A stretch of DNA of 64,000 bases, taken from NCBI GenBank assembly GCA_002943765.1, contig PQWQ01000018.1, positions 124,001-188,000 on the forward strand. The letters are read 5' to 3'. The position numbers and the translations under genes were made by a program. Origin of the DNA: Psoroptes ovis. Taxonomy: Eukaryota; Arthropoda; Arachnida; Sarcoptiformes; Psoroptidae. The notes under the pieces were generated by a model. That model had not been told where the DNA came from, searched no databases, and saw only the letters and a program-made list of their open reading frames with translations. Of the stretch, positions 12,701 to 23,958 are shown piece by piece. Within the stretch, counting starts at the first letter, position 1; each line of letters begins with the position of its first letter.

Positions 12701-15700
12701 GTATATACCTTGATGAAAGAGATCAAAAAGACTTGTATGAGGATCATATTCTCGTCAAGCAAATAAATGCTTCTTCAGTCTGTTTTTGAAGTTACACCGA
12801 GCAACAACCAACAAGCTACACGTGCAAGTGATGAACATTTTTCACGATCATTCTCCAATGATATTTACAGTTTGAAAATTGAAAATTTGAAATAATGAAT
12901 CAATTATAACCGATCATATGGAAATAAATGGCTCAATCAAATCAATCACAATGTTTAACATTATTTGATACAGTGTTGGAACGTGAAATACGTAATTTAA
13001 CAGCGATAAAAACAATACCAACAACAACAACAATGAATCAATCACAAATACAATCAAATAATGATGACAATAATGTTTGTTTATTTACGTTGAAATATAA
13101 TGATGACAGTGATAATGATGATAATAATCACAAAGAATCTATGATAATGACATTTGATAATCCTGATTCATCATCAATAATACCGATTAAATGTACTGAT
13201 TTTTTCCAAATTCTTTAAGATTGAAAATTACCCAATTAATTTCCTCATTAAAAAAATTGATTTTAAATCTTTAAATCTCTAATTAATTTATTTTTTTTTT
13301 AATACAAATAGCACAAATCGAAATAATACCATGTAAAGTATGTGGTGATAAATCATCTGGTGTACATTATGGTGTAATCACATGTGAAGGTTGTAAAGGT
13401 TTTTTTCGTCGATCACAATCATCGGTAGTCAATTATCAATGTCCACGGCAAAAAAATTGTATTGTTGATCGTGTTAATCGTAATCGTTGTCAATATTGTC
13501 GGCTACAAAAATGTTTAGCCTTAGGAATGTCACGTGATGGTAATTCGTTTATATATTTTTTCCACTAATTTTTATTTAGACCAATTTATTTAATTCATAT
13601 TTAATTTTATTTCATTTTTCAAAGCGGTAAAATTTGGTCGTATGTCGAAAAAACAACGTGAAAAAGTTGAAGATGAAGTTAGATTTCATCGTGCACAATT
13701 AATTAGGCCCGGTAATATAAGTGTTGGTGGCCATTCACAACATTTATCTCAACAATCAAATCAATTAAATCCGCAACAAACAATGATCCAAACCGGTAAT
13801 GGTGGAAATGGTGTTTGTGGTATAACGCAAATTGTTACTGCATCAACAACAACATCACCAAATGGTGGTATCAATTATAATAACAATAATATTCCATTAA
13901 TATCGAATCTGGTCGGTCAATCACAGCAACAACCGATAACAATAACAGCATTACATGGACAATTAAATACAGCCAGTGGACAACAGCAGCAATCAACACG
14001 TGGAAATTCTCAAACAACAAATGTCGTTGTTGCATCAAGTACACAATATCATCAGCCACCACAGCCTCCTCCGCCGCCACCACCACCACAAGAAACATCA
14101 CCAGATTCTTCGGTATTGGAACAACAACCATCACAACAGCCTTCATCATCAAGTCAGCATGTATCATATTCATCTTCATCATCATCATCATCAACATCAT
14201 CGACCACATCATCATCATCGATAGCAGCAACATCATTAACCAATGGGTAAATTTTTAAATAATTTGATTTTAATTTGTAAAAATTTAAATTAATTTTTGA
14301 CCGGAAATTTTTAGTGTTAGTTTCTCTGGTTTTTCCATAATTTAAAATTTTTGAAATTTTTTCAAATTTACTGGGGAATTTTCATCAAAAAAAAAAAAAA
14401 AAAACGGCATAAATTAATCGATATGACCTTAGAATTCATTTAGGATATATTTATTTGTTGAAACATGTACCAATTGCAATTGCTTTGCAATAGGCATAAA
14501 TTTTCCAGAAATTAGTCATAAAATGTTTTCTTTTTATCGGTGGTGACAAAAGCTTTTAACCGAATTTTTTTTTTCGCTTTTCCAATTCCTAGGAACTTTG
14601 GTCGGCTTTTGTTTTGTTTATTTTTGTTTTAATTGATAAATGCAATTAACTTTTCGTATTTTTTTGCTGAAGAAAATAATTTTTCAAACGAAAAATTTTT
14701 AAAATATTGTAAAATTGGAGTAGGAATAGGAATCGTAAACCCTTTCTAAGTAATTTTCCAGCAATTTTTCTAATTTTTTTTATTGCCATTCGATTGAACC
14801 CAGAGAAAAATCCGTTAAAAGCAAATACAAATGTGCACAGGTCTATAGTGCCGGCACTTTTGATCAATCATTTAGTTATTTGAACCAAATTTTATTTTTT
14901 CAGAAAAAAGGAGAAAAAACATAGTTTTTAATTATCTGTGATCATCGAATTGAAGCTATTGTCATCAATGTTGATGATGATCTCTCAAGAGACCACGTGT
15001 TTGTTTGATTTAAAATCTTGATTTTAAAATGAAAAATTATGGTTTAATTTTGTTCTATTTGATTATTTCGGTCACTAACCCGTTATTTTTCAATTTTTTT
15101 GACTAATTAATTACACAGATATTCGACATATACAAACGGTGATTTATCTGGAACAATTATTGGTAATAATAATAATAGTCCAGGTACAACATCAACATCG
15201 AATACATCGACTACATCATTATCGACAACAACATCATCGACGACGACAACAATTTATGCTCAGGAAAAACAACCATATACATTATATGCAGCAGCTTATA
15301 CAACTGATGGCGGTGGTGGTACAGGTGGTGGTGGTAATAATGGAACATCTCAGCAATCATCGACGAATAATTCAAATATGTTTGATATGATACCATCATC
15401 AACGGATTTTGTTGATAGTACGACAACACAATACGGTGAATTAAAATCATCATCACCACCATCAACAACATCAACATTACATCATAATAATCATCTTCAT
15501 CATCAACATCATCATCATCAATCGCAACAGCATCATCAACAACAACATCATCAGCATCATCATCATCAACAACAGCAACAAAATTGTCAAACAACAACAA
15601 ATACTGATCCAACAACAACAATGTCACCAGATACTAATGGAGGAAATTTACTACATCATCAACAACAATTAAATTCAACAATCACAACAACAATGATTGG

Positions 15701-17477
15701 TTCAACAAATGATTTAAGTGTTGGTGGTGGTGGTGGTGGATCAGCATCAACAATATCATCACATAATAATAATAATAATAATTGTTTAGTCACATTGACA
15801 GCTAATCATTCGCATTTAGGTTCGTTTATTGATCATTTTAATATAAATAATAATAATATCAATAATGAATTTGGTCAATTATTTATTAATACGATTATTA
15901 ATAATTATAATAATAAAAATGCCACACTTAATGCAATAACCGCAACTAATGATGCTAATGCTATAATTTCCGATGATAATAATAATAACACTAATACTAA
16001 TAATAATGATAATAATGGAAATAAAGCAATAGCACCCGGTTGTACTATTATTGATGATGGTGGTGGTGGTGGTAGTGTTGGTCATGTGATTAGTAATGAT
16101 GGTGAAGGTGGTGGTGGTACAGGTGGTGATGGTGATAATGATTTTAGTCTTTCCATATTACAACATCCACATAATCCTTTAGGTATCCTTGAATATTTGA
16201 AAGAAAAAATATTAATTTAGAAAGATTAAAACAAATAAATTTCTAAGCAAATCTATCGATAGATGAATAGTTTCGATTGAGAAGAATAAAATTCATTTTC
16301 CGTAACATAATTGATGATTTTTATTATTTTGCTCTTTTCCAGAATTATTAACGAAAACAGTTGCCGATGCTCATACTCGAACCTGTCTATTGACAACCGA
16401 ACAAATTATTGATTGTAAACGAAAACCGATGGACATTAGTAGAATATTTGAATTTAAAAATTTGGTAATTAATCATTCTTTGAATCTTTAATCTTTGATT
16501 ATTAATTTAATTAATAATTTTCTAGTCACATGATCAACAATGGTTACGGTGTGCTGATAAATTAACCGATATGATACAACAAATTATTGAATTTGCTAAA
16601 ATGATACCCGGTTTTATGAAATTATCACAAGATGATCAAATTGTATTACTTAAAGCCGGTAATGTTATCATAATTATTTGAGAAAGTTTCATTTTTTTTC
16701 AATGAAAATTAATCTAAACAATTAATTATTAAACAGGGAGTTTTGAACTTTGTTGTATACGTATGTCACGTTATTATGATATAAATACAAAACAAGTTGT
16801 TTTCAATGGTGGCCTTATGCCTATCGATGCATTCCTAAGTCAAGGTATTATCGTCGTCATTATCAATTATTATTATTATTATTGTAATTAATTATTTGAT
16901 TTTCTTAATTATTTTTTTCCTTAATCAATTTCAAATTATAAAGCTGATATAACTGAATCAAAATTAATATCACAAGCATTTCAATTTGCCGAACATTTAG
17001 CTGATCTCAAATTGACTGAAGCTGAATTGGCTTTATTCTCTGCATATGTTCTAATATCTCCAGGTAAATGAATTAATGAATAAATAAATAAAATGATTAA
17101 TTGATTGATTTTTTCTTTTCTTTAATTTTGATTATTAATAATTAAAACATATTCATTCATCATAATCAAAAACAATGATTAATAATCAAATAGATCGACC
17201 CGGATTAAAAGGAATATTAGAAATACAACGTTTAAATCAAGCAATAATGAAAGCATTACGTAATGAATTAAATCGTACACATAAAACACAATATTATTTG
17301 AAAAGTGATTGTACAATTATTGAAATAATATTAGCAAAATGTACACAATTACGTGAATTATCGATATTACATATGGATGCATTGAATAAATTTCGTCGTC
17401 AATCATCACATTTAATATTTCCTGCCTTACATAAAGAATTATTTTCAATTGATCAACCTGATCAACAGATTGTTTAA
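3727..17477 (+). CDS. HR3: Nuclear receptor ROR/HR3 (NR1F family)
   Basis: An orphan nuclear receptor of the ROR/HR3 type; in arthropods it acts in the ecdysone transcriptional cascade. The inferred exons are 3727-3886, 13312-13539, 13625-14246, 15119-16182, 16343-16464, 16526-16658, 16737-16844, 16944-17063 and 17194-17477, all with GT/AG ends and matching phases, giving 946 aa. The two zinc fingers begin at about residue 61 (CKVCGDKSSG; P-box CEGCKG). The carboxy-terminal extension KFGRMSKKQREK is characteristic of ROR/HR3. A hinge of several hundred residues rich in His, Gln, Asn and Gly follows. The ligand-binding domain runs from about residue 692 (TVADAH ... PGFMKLSQDDQIVLLK) and ends with an AF-2 helix containing ALHKELFSI. 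The first exon is assigned because its end (...SGSIK) joins in phase to give AQIEIIPC, as in known HR3 proteins. The true N-terminus may lie further upstream. Confidence 0.9.
5266..5335. repeat. Hairpin repeat copy A (MITE-like)
   Basis: A perfect 14-bp inverted repeat, CGAAAAGTTTTTGC at 5270-5283 and its complement at 5318-5331, with a partly self-complementary loop (TCAATG...CATTGA). The outer arm begins TGTCCGAAAAG. It shares at least 25 of 32 arm positions with copy B. Confidence 0.65.
6016..6055. repeat. Near-perfect 18-bp palindrome
   Basis: Arms 6016-6033 and 6038-6055 match at 16 of 18 positions around a 4-nt loop. It sits in a tract (5850-6120) rich in GATCA and ATGATC words. It may simply be palindromic simple sequence. 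Confidence 0.5.
6835..6902. repeat. Hairpin repeat copy B (MITE-like)
   Basis: An imperfect inverted repeat. The reverse complement of its right arm begins TGTCCAGAAAGTTCTTGC and continues into TTTTCAATG, closely matching the left arm of copy A. The size (68 bp) matches the other copies. Confidence 0.6.
8787..8854. repeat. Hairpin repeat copy C (MITE-like)
   Basis: The left end is TGTCCTAAAAGTTTTCGCG. The right end, read in reverse complement, is TGTCCGAAAAATTC. The first 26 bases match copy A at about 22 positions. The centre contains a small ATTCATAATGAA palindrome. Confidence 0.55.
9884..9961. repeat. Hairpin repeat copy D (MITE-like)
   Basis: Begins GGTTGTCCGAAAAGTTCTT. The right end in reverse complement is TGGTCGTTCGGAAAATC. 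This is the most diverged copy, but its left arm starts with the same 15-base TIR-like word as copies A-C. Confidence 0.5.
10708..10718 (+). promoter_or_regulatory. ROR-response-element-like site in the HR3 intron
   Basis: AAATTAGGTCA matches the monomeric ROR/HR3 consensus WAWNTRGGTCA at every position. Its location inside the receptor's own intron would allow autoregulation. Other AGGTCA half-sites in the window lack the A/T-rich 5' extension with T at the fifth position. Confidence 0.4.
11090..11345. other. GC-richer block inside the HR3 intron
   Basis: This stretch is clearly richer in G and C than its surroundings, is open in three minus frames and one plus frame, and carries GAGA/TCTC tracts and a GGCGCC palindrome near 11350. 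No protein family is recognisable in any frame. The multi-frame openness follows from low A+T content. It could be an alternative HR3 promoter or 5' exon, or a separate short transcript. Confidence 0.35.
12928..13192 (+). CDS. HR3: Putative alternative first coding exon of HR3
   Basis: An ATG-initiated frame of 96 codons lies 120 bp upstream of the zinc-finger exon. It uses the same AT-rich, Asn/Ser-rich codon style as the rest of the gene. A donor at 13193 (AAAT|gtactg) leaves phase 1, the same phase as the distal exon, and would splice over 119 nt to 13312. The junction residue would be Ser (...IIPIK-S-QIEIIPC) instead of Ala from the distal exon. ROR-family isoforms are known to differ by N-terminal exons joined at this point. 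The donor is imperfect, so this remains an inference. Confidence 0.5.
14247..15118 (+). other. HR3 hinge intron
   Basis: An 872-nt intron with donor GG|gtaaat and acceptor ttacacag. It contains homopolymer A/T runs and no supported exon. Confidence 0.8.
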
Positions 17478-19828
17478 CATAATAAGATGATGAAATGATT
17501 TGTTTTGTGTTTTTTTTTTATACAAATAATATTGATAATTATTATAATAATTACTGAATTAATCAATTTACAACAGAAAATTATTATTATTATTATTATT
17601 TACTAAAATAATTTATATATAAATGAAGTTTTTATCATTATTATCCACATTTATTTTCAAGTTTAATTTAATAATTTATTCACATTGAATTTTTCCCTGT
17701 TGATGAGCCTTTCAAAGCGAAGAAAATCAATGAATGAATCAACAAATGATTGCCTAACATTTATATAGAAAATTAACGAAGATTATGAATGATGGAAATA
17801 ATTACGAATTTTCAAAAAAAAAAAACCGAAACAATCCTTCTTTTCTTTCTAAAATTTTTATTTTAACTCTCTGATACTTTTACACGTTTTTATTTATATT
17901 TTTATTTTAAATATTTTTTTTTCTTGGCATCTTTTACATATAATATTGCAAAAATAATTTGTAATTATTACACATTTAAAATATTGAGACATATAACATT
18001 ATAGATGATTGAATGATTGTAATTTGAATTGAATTTATATATATTTTTTATTAAGATTATAACGATATTTTAATTGTTAACACATTAGTTTTGTTGAAAT
18101 ATTATTTTTTTTAAAGAAACAATTTTACTTTTTACATTTTTAGACATCAAAATGTGAATCAAAATTTGAAACACACCATTTGAATCCCCTTTGAATCCTC
18201 CATCGGGTGTTTTGTCTTATTTTCTTTTTTATTTGGGTAAATTTTTCAAAAGAGATGCCTTGTTCATAAATTTTAAATATTCATTTTTTTCGTTTCATTT
18301 CAAATCAATTCAAATTTATAATAATTGAATAACGACAAGCTACAAGATAATGCCAATTGTTGATTTTTTTGAATCACGAATGTTGATTCAAAATCAATGT
18401 GTCAAATAGCTGAATTTTTTTTCGCTGAAAATTTTTTTTCCTCCAAAATTTAACCCTTTCAAAATTCCATATTAACCCTTTTTCTGGTCTAAAAATTTTT
18501 GACTGTAAATATGCAAATTTTTCGCTTCCTAACCATTTGGAAAAATTTCCCCTACTGCCCTGGAATAACTAATGATTTTGTTTTTTACATGAATTCTTTT
18601 TCAATTGATTTGAATTGAATTTCAATTCATAATTCAAATAATTTGTGATATTTTTTCATTTTTTTTTCTAAGATAAGAATACGATTTCATTTCTTTCTGT
18701 TGATTCGATTTGATTAATTAATGTTTATTTCAATTATTGTTTAATTAATCAAACGAAAAATTTAAAAAAAAACCGGAGAAACTTTTCATTAATTCATTGA
18801 TTTATAATATTTGACATTTAGAGAAAAAAATCCGATCCAAATATTAAACAATGGTGATGGCATTTTTTTTTAATAAAAATTAGATTTCTTAAGTAGAATT
18901 AATTTGAAACATAAATACATCAACAAACACCCGTACACACACACAAATACATTCTCTTATATTGATTTTGAAAAGAAAAGAATTTAAATTTTATAAATTT
19001 ATAAATATTATTTTATGATAATTTTTTAAAATTAATATCTATGTACTATCATTGTAAGATTTCAATACTAATTAATAATATTTTGAATTATTATTGATTA
19101 TTGAATATTATAATTATTATTATTATATTTACAATTTTACATTATTTTAATCATTTTATAATTATCTATTATTACTATTATTATTATATTTGTCATCTTT
19201 TTATATATTAAAAAAATATAAATATGTATTCATTATCATTGTCATTATAATTATGAATTCGATACGGATTAAAAGAGTAAATAATTATCGATTAATGATT
19301 TGCATAGATTAATTAATTTGTTTCGATTAATTTTAACCCTTTGAACTCGACAATATAAAAGCAATCATTTGTCAATGAAAACCATGATGATTTACTGGTT
19401 CGTGGTGTTTTATCTGTTGATTAGTGAGTTTTAATTATTTAGATTCTTTTGATTAAGAATTCATTATCAATCAAATTTTTCAATCTTGAATTAGTTTTTC
19501 TGAGATAAAAATAAATCAAAATTTATTTGAATTTAAAACTTAGAAAAAAATTACAAACAATACAGAAATTAGAGTCTAGTAAACATATTTATGAATTTCA
19601 TCCTTTTTTTCAAATTTCAACGAATCAACAAGTGTTTTATTAATTTTTGTCCATTTTTTTTCGATTGACAAGTGTTAGTGTGTGTATGTTCAAAATGTTT
19701 ATATTCAAAATATATTATTTACAAAAATATTATCGCATAAATTTTGTTTTTTTGAACAAGAAAAAATAAAGAAATTAAAAAAATCCTATTACCAAAAGAT
19801 AAATGTGTCATAAATGATCAATTAGACA
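17478..19828. other. Convergent intergenic region between HR3 and ClpX
   Basis: Holds the 3' UTRs of two genes that end toward each other. It is very AT-rich with TTA/TAA tracts and has no coding signal on either strand. Confidence 0.7.
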
Positions 19829-22200
19829 TCAAGGATTAACAGCACGTTCTTTATCATCCAACGAATCTTGCATGCCATTATCATATGTCGATGTTGTCGT
19901 TGATGATGATGATGGTGTTGAATTCGATGATGGACCATTTTCGTATGTAGGTTTTTTCGAACCCATCACATTATCTTCAGTTATATGAACTTTACGAATA
20001 TCAGTACCAGGTATTTCGAACATTGGTTCAAGTAGAACATTTTCCTAGAAGAAAATTAAGAAAAACAGAAGATTATCGAAAATAGAAATCAATCAATCAG
20101 TTGAAAAATTTACCAAAATAGCTCGTAAACCACGTGCGCCAGTTTTTCTTTCCATTGCTACCTTAGCGATTTTTCTCAATGCATTCGTTTCAAATGTCAA
20201 TTCAACATTATCCATCGAAAATAATTTTTGAAATTGCGGTACTAAAGCGTTTTGTGGTTCAGTCAATATCTGCATCAACATATTTTCAGTCAAATTATGG
20301 AATGGTACAACAACTGGAAAACGGCCAACGAATTCCGGTATCATACCAAATTCAATCAAATCTCTTGATTCAACTGCGTTCAATAATTGATCTTTTTCAA
20401 TCATATCTTCAAGTAACGATGAATCTGTTGAATAATTGTCCGCTACATCGGCTGCTGTTGCAGCACGACGTCCTTGTGATTCGGAAGACTGTGCACCGAA
20501 GCCAAGATATTTCTCATTTTTACGCCGATTGACGATACGATCTAAACCGTTGAATGCACCGGATGCTATGAACAATATATTTGTTGTATCAACAACAATT
20601 GGTTCACCGCGCATTTTGCGCGAATTTCTCTCTGGTATGGTCACTAATGTACCTTCCAACATTTTAAGCATACCTTGTTGCACACCTTCACCACCAACAT
20701 CTCTTAATTGATGTATACCGGGGACGGCACCGATTTTGTCAACTTCATCAAGAAATACAATACCTTGTTGTGCTTTTTCAACATTATAATTAGCGTCTTG
20801 TAATAATTTTGCAATGATCGATTCAATATCTTCACCAACATAACCAGCTTGTGTTAATGTAGTACAATCACAAATGGCAAATGGTACATCTAAGCATATT
20901 GCAATAGTTTGTGCTAACAATGTTTTACCACTGCCAGTAGGTCCTAATAATAAAATATTTGATTTTTCTAAACGTATATCAGATTGATTAGATTCCAATA
21001 GAAAACTTCCACGATTTTGTTGCTGTTGCTGCTGCTGTTGTTGTTGCTGTTGATGATGAGATTTGTCGATGGTTGGATGTGCAGATGTATCATGTGGGTG
21101 AAAACTTTGTAAATGTAATCCGAATGGATTTGCACCAGGAATGTTAATGAATTCGTCTGTGTAGAGAAAACTTAGATTAGATAAGATTATTCTTTGAATG
21201 TGAAGAAATTACCTTTGTTGCTTATAATTTTAGATCCTTCATTATTATTAACATTTTCATTATTACGACTATTATTCAATTGTTGCGACAATATATTATG
21301 ATTAATACGTTTATAGTGATTATAAACAGCGACAGATAAAACTTTTTTCGCTTTATTTTGTCCAATTATTCTTTTGTCTAAATATTCATAAATCTATTGA
21401 ATTATAATAATGGTTAGAAAATTATTACCTTCAAAACAAATACCTTACCTTTCGAGGTGGCGGTGGATTTCTTTGAACATTGAATTTTTCACTAGATTTT
21501 TGTACATTTGGCGCATGCTGATGTTGATGCTGATGATGATGATTATGTTGATGCTGTTGATCTTTTGAAGTACGATTACAATCATTTTCGGATAATATTA
21601 CAAAAAATCTAGCACATTTATCACATTTGACAAATCGTGTTGAAGCTAATAATAAATAAAAATGATATTAGAGCCAAAAATACATAGATGATCTTATAAA
21701 CTTACATAAGAATTCTTCGATTTGTGTACAAACATTACCACAATTGGGACAGAGAAAATTTTTATCTTTGTTGGAACCACCACCACCAGCACTACTTGAA
21801 TTTCCGTTGCCATTACCTGATGATCCATTAGTAGGTGTGTTATTATTATTACCACCAACTGTTGATTGTCCTTTATCGAAATTGCTGCCGCTGCCGCCAC
21901 TGCCACCACCACCACCACGGATTCCATCAAATGTTCTATAATTGATCGGATTGAATGATCGTTGTTTAAACAATAATGAATTATTGCAATTATTATCATA
22001 TGATGATAAACAATCGGTTTGTAGCCATTTCTTATCGTTTAAAAATATAGCTAATTGATCATATAGGAAGAATTGATTAAATTCTTATTTAAATTAAATC
22101 AAACAATCAAACCTGATAATGGTGGTGAAAAAAATTGCGATGAATAATGATGATTTTTTAAATTATTCTGCAATATTAAAAATGAATTACGTCGAAACAT
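19829..22200 (-). CDS. CLPX: Mitochondrial ATP-dependent protease unfoldase ClpX
   Basis: The AAA+ unfoldase that feeds substrates to ClpP in the mitochondrial matrix. Exons in transcript order are 22113-22200, 21706-22050, 21449-21645, 21213-21393, 20114-21156 and 19829-20044. All phases agree and the product is 689 aa. The basic start MFRRNSF suits a mitochondrial presequence. The zinc-binding domain (CPNC ... CDKC) is split by an intron after the first Cys pair. Then come PPPPRK, a GQ motif (RIIGQNKAKKVLSVAVYNHY), Walker A GPTGSGKT at about residue 342, the pore motif AGYVGED, Walker B FLDEVDKIG, the ClpP-contact loop LGFG and sensor-2 GARGLR. A Gly/Asn-rich insert precedes the zinc domain and a 12-Gln run precedes the ATPase core; both are unusual. 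It converges on HR3. Confidence 0.95.
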
Positions 22201-23785
22201 TGTTGTTGTTATATTTTTGAAGTAAGAAAAATAATGATGAATGACACAAACAAACAAAAATAAATCTTTGATATATTTTTTTTTCACACAAAAAAATTCA
22301 ATTCAATTCAACCAAAATAAAACTTGATGATAATTGCATCAGAATTCAAGAAAAATTTGCTTGAAAAATTCGATAATAATCACAATCATCTGATGATGTT
22401 GATGATGATGATGATGGTGGTGGTTTTATTTTGAAATATTGTTACTAATGTTGTTGTTATTATTATTTTAATTATTATTACGACGACTACGATGATGATG
22501 ATGGCGATGGCATCTCTCTATTTCATATGTTCAGTATGGAGAAATTTATATATAAATGTTTACTGTTTTGTCGATGTCGTTTACAATATGCGCATACAAT
22601 TATCACACAGGCACAAGCACGACACACAGTCTGAATGGTTGATAAGATTTTAAAATGAAATAAAATAAATGAATGACAATATTTAAAATCAAAATCAAAA
22701 TACTTGTTTAATTATTTAGTTGCTTGACTTTTTTTCTTCGTTAATTTTTATCTGGATCAAATGATAATACATAACATTCATAAATAATAGTGATAATGAA
22801 TTATAATAATAATCAATAAGCTTTTTTTCCAATTAATTATCGCTTTTTCACACAATGTTTATATTTTATCAACTACTTCGTATTATGCTTTTGTACTTTT
22901 TACTTCGATTGATTAAAGTATATCATTAGAAAATTAATAATTCAAGTAATCATTGAATTATCAATTCAAGAATAAGTATTCAATGGATATTGCGAAGACC
23001 AAATGTAGAAGCAATTCTCTTATTTCTAATTATTCCGTTTAATCGATTCAAATTGTTAATTTACCTTCTATGATATAGAAAAAAAGGTCGAGGACTACAA
23101 TAATACATAGAACAATAATATTGAAAAAAATTGATAATATTATCAAGGTAATATCCTTGTTGTTGGAACGTATAATGATAATGAATTAAGAATGAAATGA
23201 ATGTGAAAGAAAACCTCGATTTTCCGCTACTTCTCGCACTTCTTTTTATTGAACAAAACCTTCAATGTCAATGATGTTATTGATTGATTTATTATGAATG
23301 TATTTTTTCAAGAATGATCAATATCGATGATATCGGTTGATTTAATGCATTCTATCGTCGAATGAAACGATAAATTTATATTAATCAAAATTGAAGAAAG
23401 CGAAAAAATTCAATATCATAAAATTGCATGTTGATAATAAAAATGGTGAAAAATTCATTCAATAAATTCATAGATAAATTATGAATAAACAAAGAAAATA
23501 ACAATAAAAAAAAAGTTTCTATTTCGATCCAACCATGATTTAAAAGGTGAAAATAGTTTTGATTGTTTCAGAAATCGAACGCGAGACGGCGGCAATTTAT
23601 CTGAATTTTATTGAATTTTCAAAATTCAAACATCATCCGAACCCAGTAATAACACCCTCGATATAACGAAATGGATTAAATATAATCAGAAAGATTATTA
23701 ATAAAGTAAGGAACAAAAGGTCAACTTTGTTTGTTCAAGTGCTAAGCATTGCTTTCAATTCAATCGATTTATTCACTTTGTTTAC
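22201..23785. other. ClpX 5' flank and non-coding sequence
   Basis: No gene is supported. Trinucleotide tracts (GAT, TTG) lie close to the ClpX start. A CpG-containing island at 23570-23600 follows a plausible plus-strand acceptor and opens a frame of about 30 codons, which is too short to call. Confidence 0.5.
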
Positions 23786-23958
23786 CTTTCGTGAGACTTG
23801 TGGATTTTGAGTGATTAAAATTTCAAAAAATTTTGAAATAACTTCATCAAAACAGCTCCAGACTATCAATTTGACAATTTTCTTAGTCAATTTTTGTAAT
23901 GATTTTTTCGAATTTCCGGGAAAAAAATAATCCAAAAATAACCGATACATAAATCCAC
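23786..23958 (-). pseudogene. Orphan exon resembling the Mpv17/PXMP2 family
   Basis: On the minus strand an acceptor (ttttgtag|GT) at 23959 and a donor (CGAAAG|gtaaac) at 23785 bound 57 open codons. Their product contains MYRLFLDYFFPGNSKK followed by a Lys-rich helix. The arrangement Tyr, Leu-Asp, Phe-Pro-Gly and Leu-x-Lys-Lys recalls the second membrane segment region of Mpv17-type inner-membrane or peroxisomal channels. The usual Asp-Gln and the downstream Trp-Pro segment were not found on the minus strand in the flanking kilobase. It may be a remnant, or one exon of a gene whose other exons I cannot see. Homology is tentative. Confidence 0.3.

Larger units (their letters stand above)
3887..12927 (+). 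other. Large first intron of HR3
   Basis: About 9 kb of AT-rich DNA with no supported exon. The scattered open frames are simple-sequence shadows. It contains the four hairpin repeats, the palindrome at 6016, the RORE-like site at 10708 and the GC-richer block at 11090 listed separately. One isolated Su(H)-type octamer (TTCCCACA) occurs at 7492. Almost all other introns in the window are under 900 nt, so this size suggests regulatory content. Confidence 0.55.
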
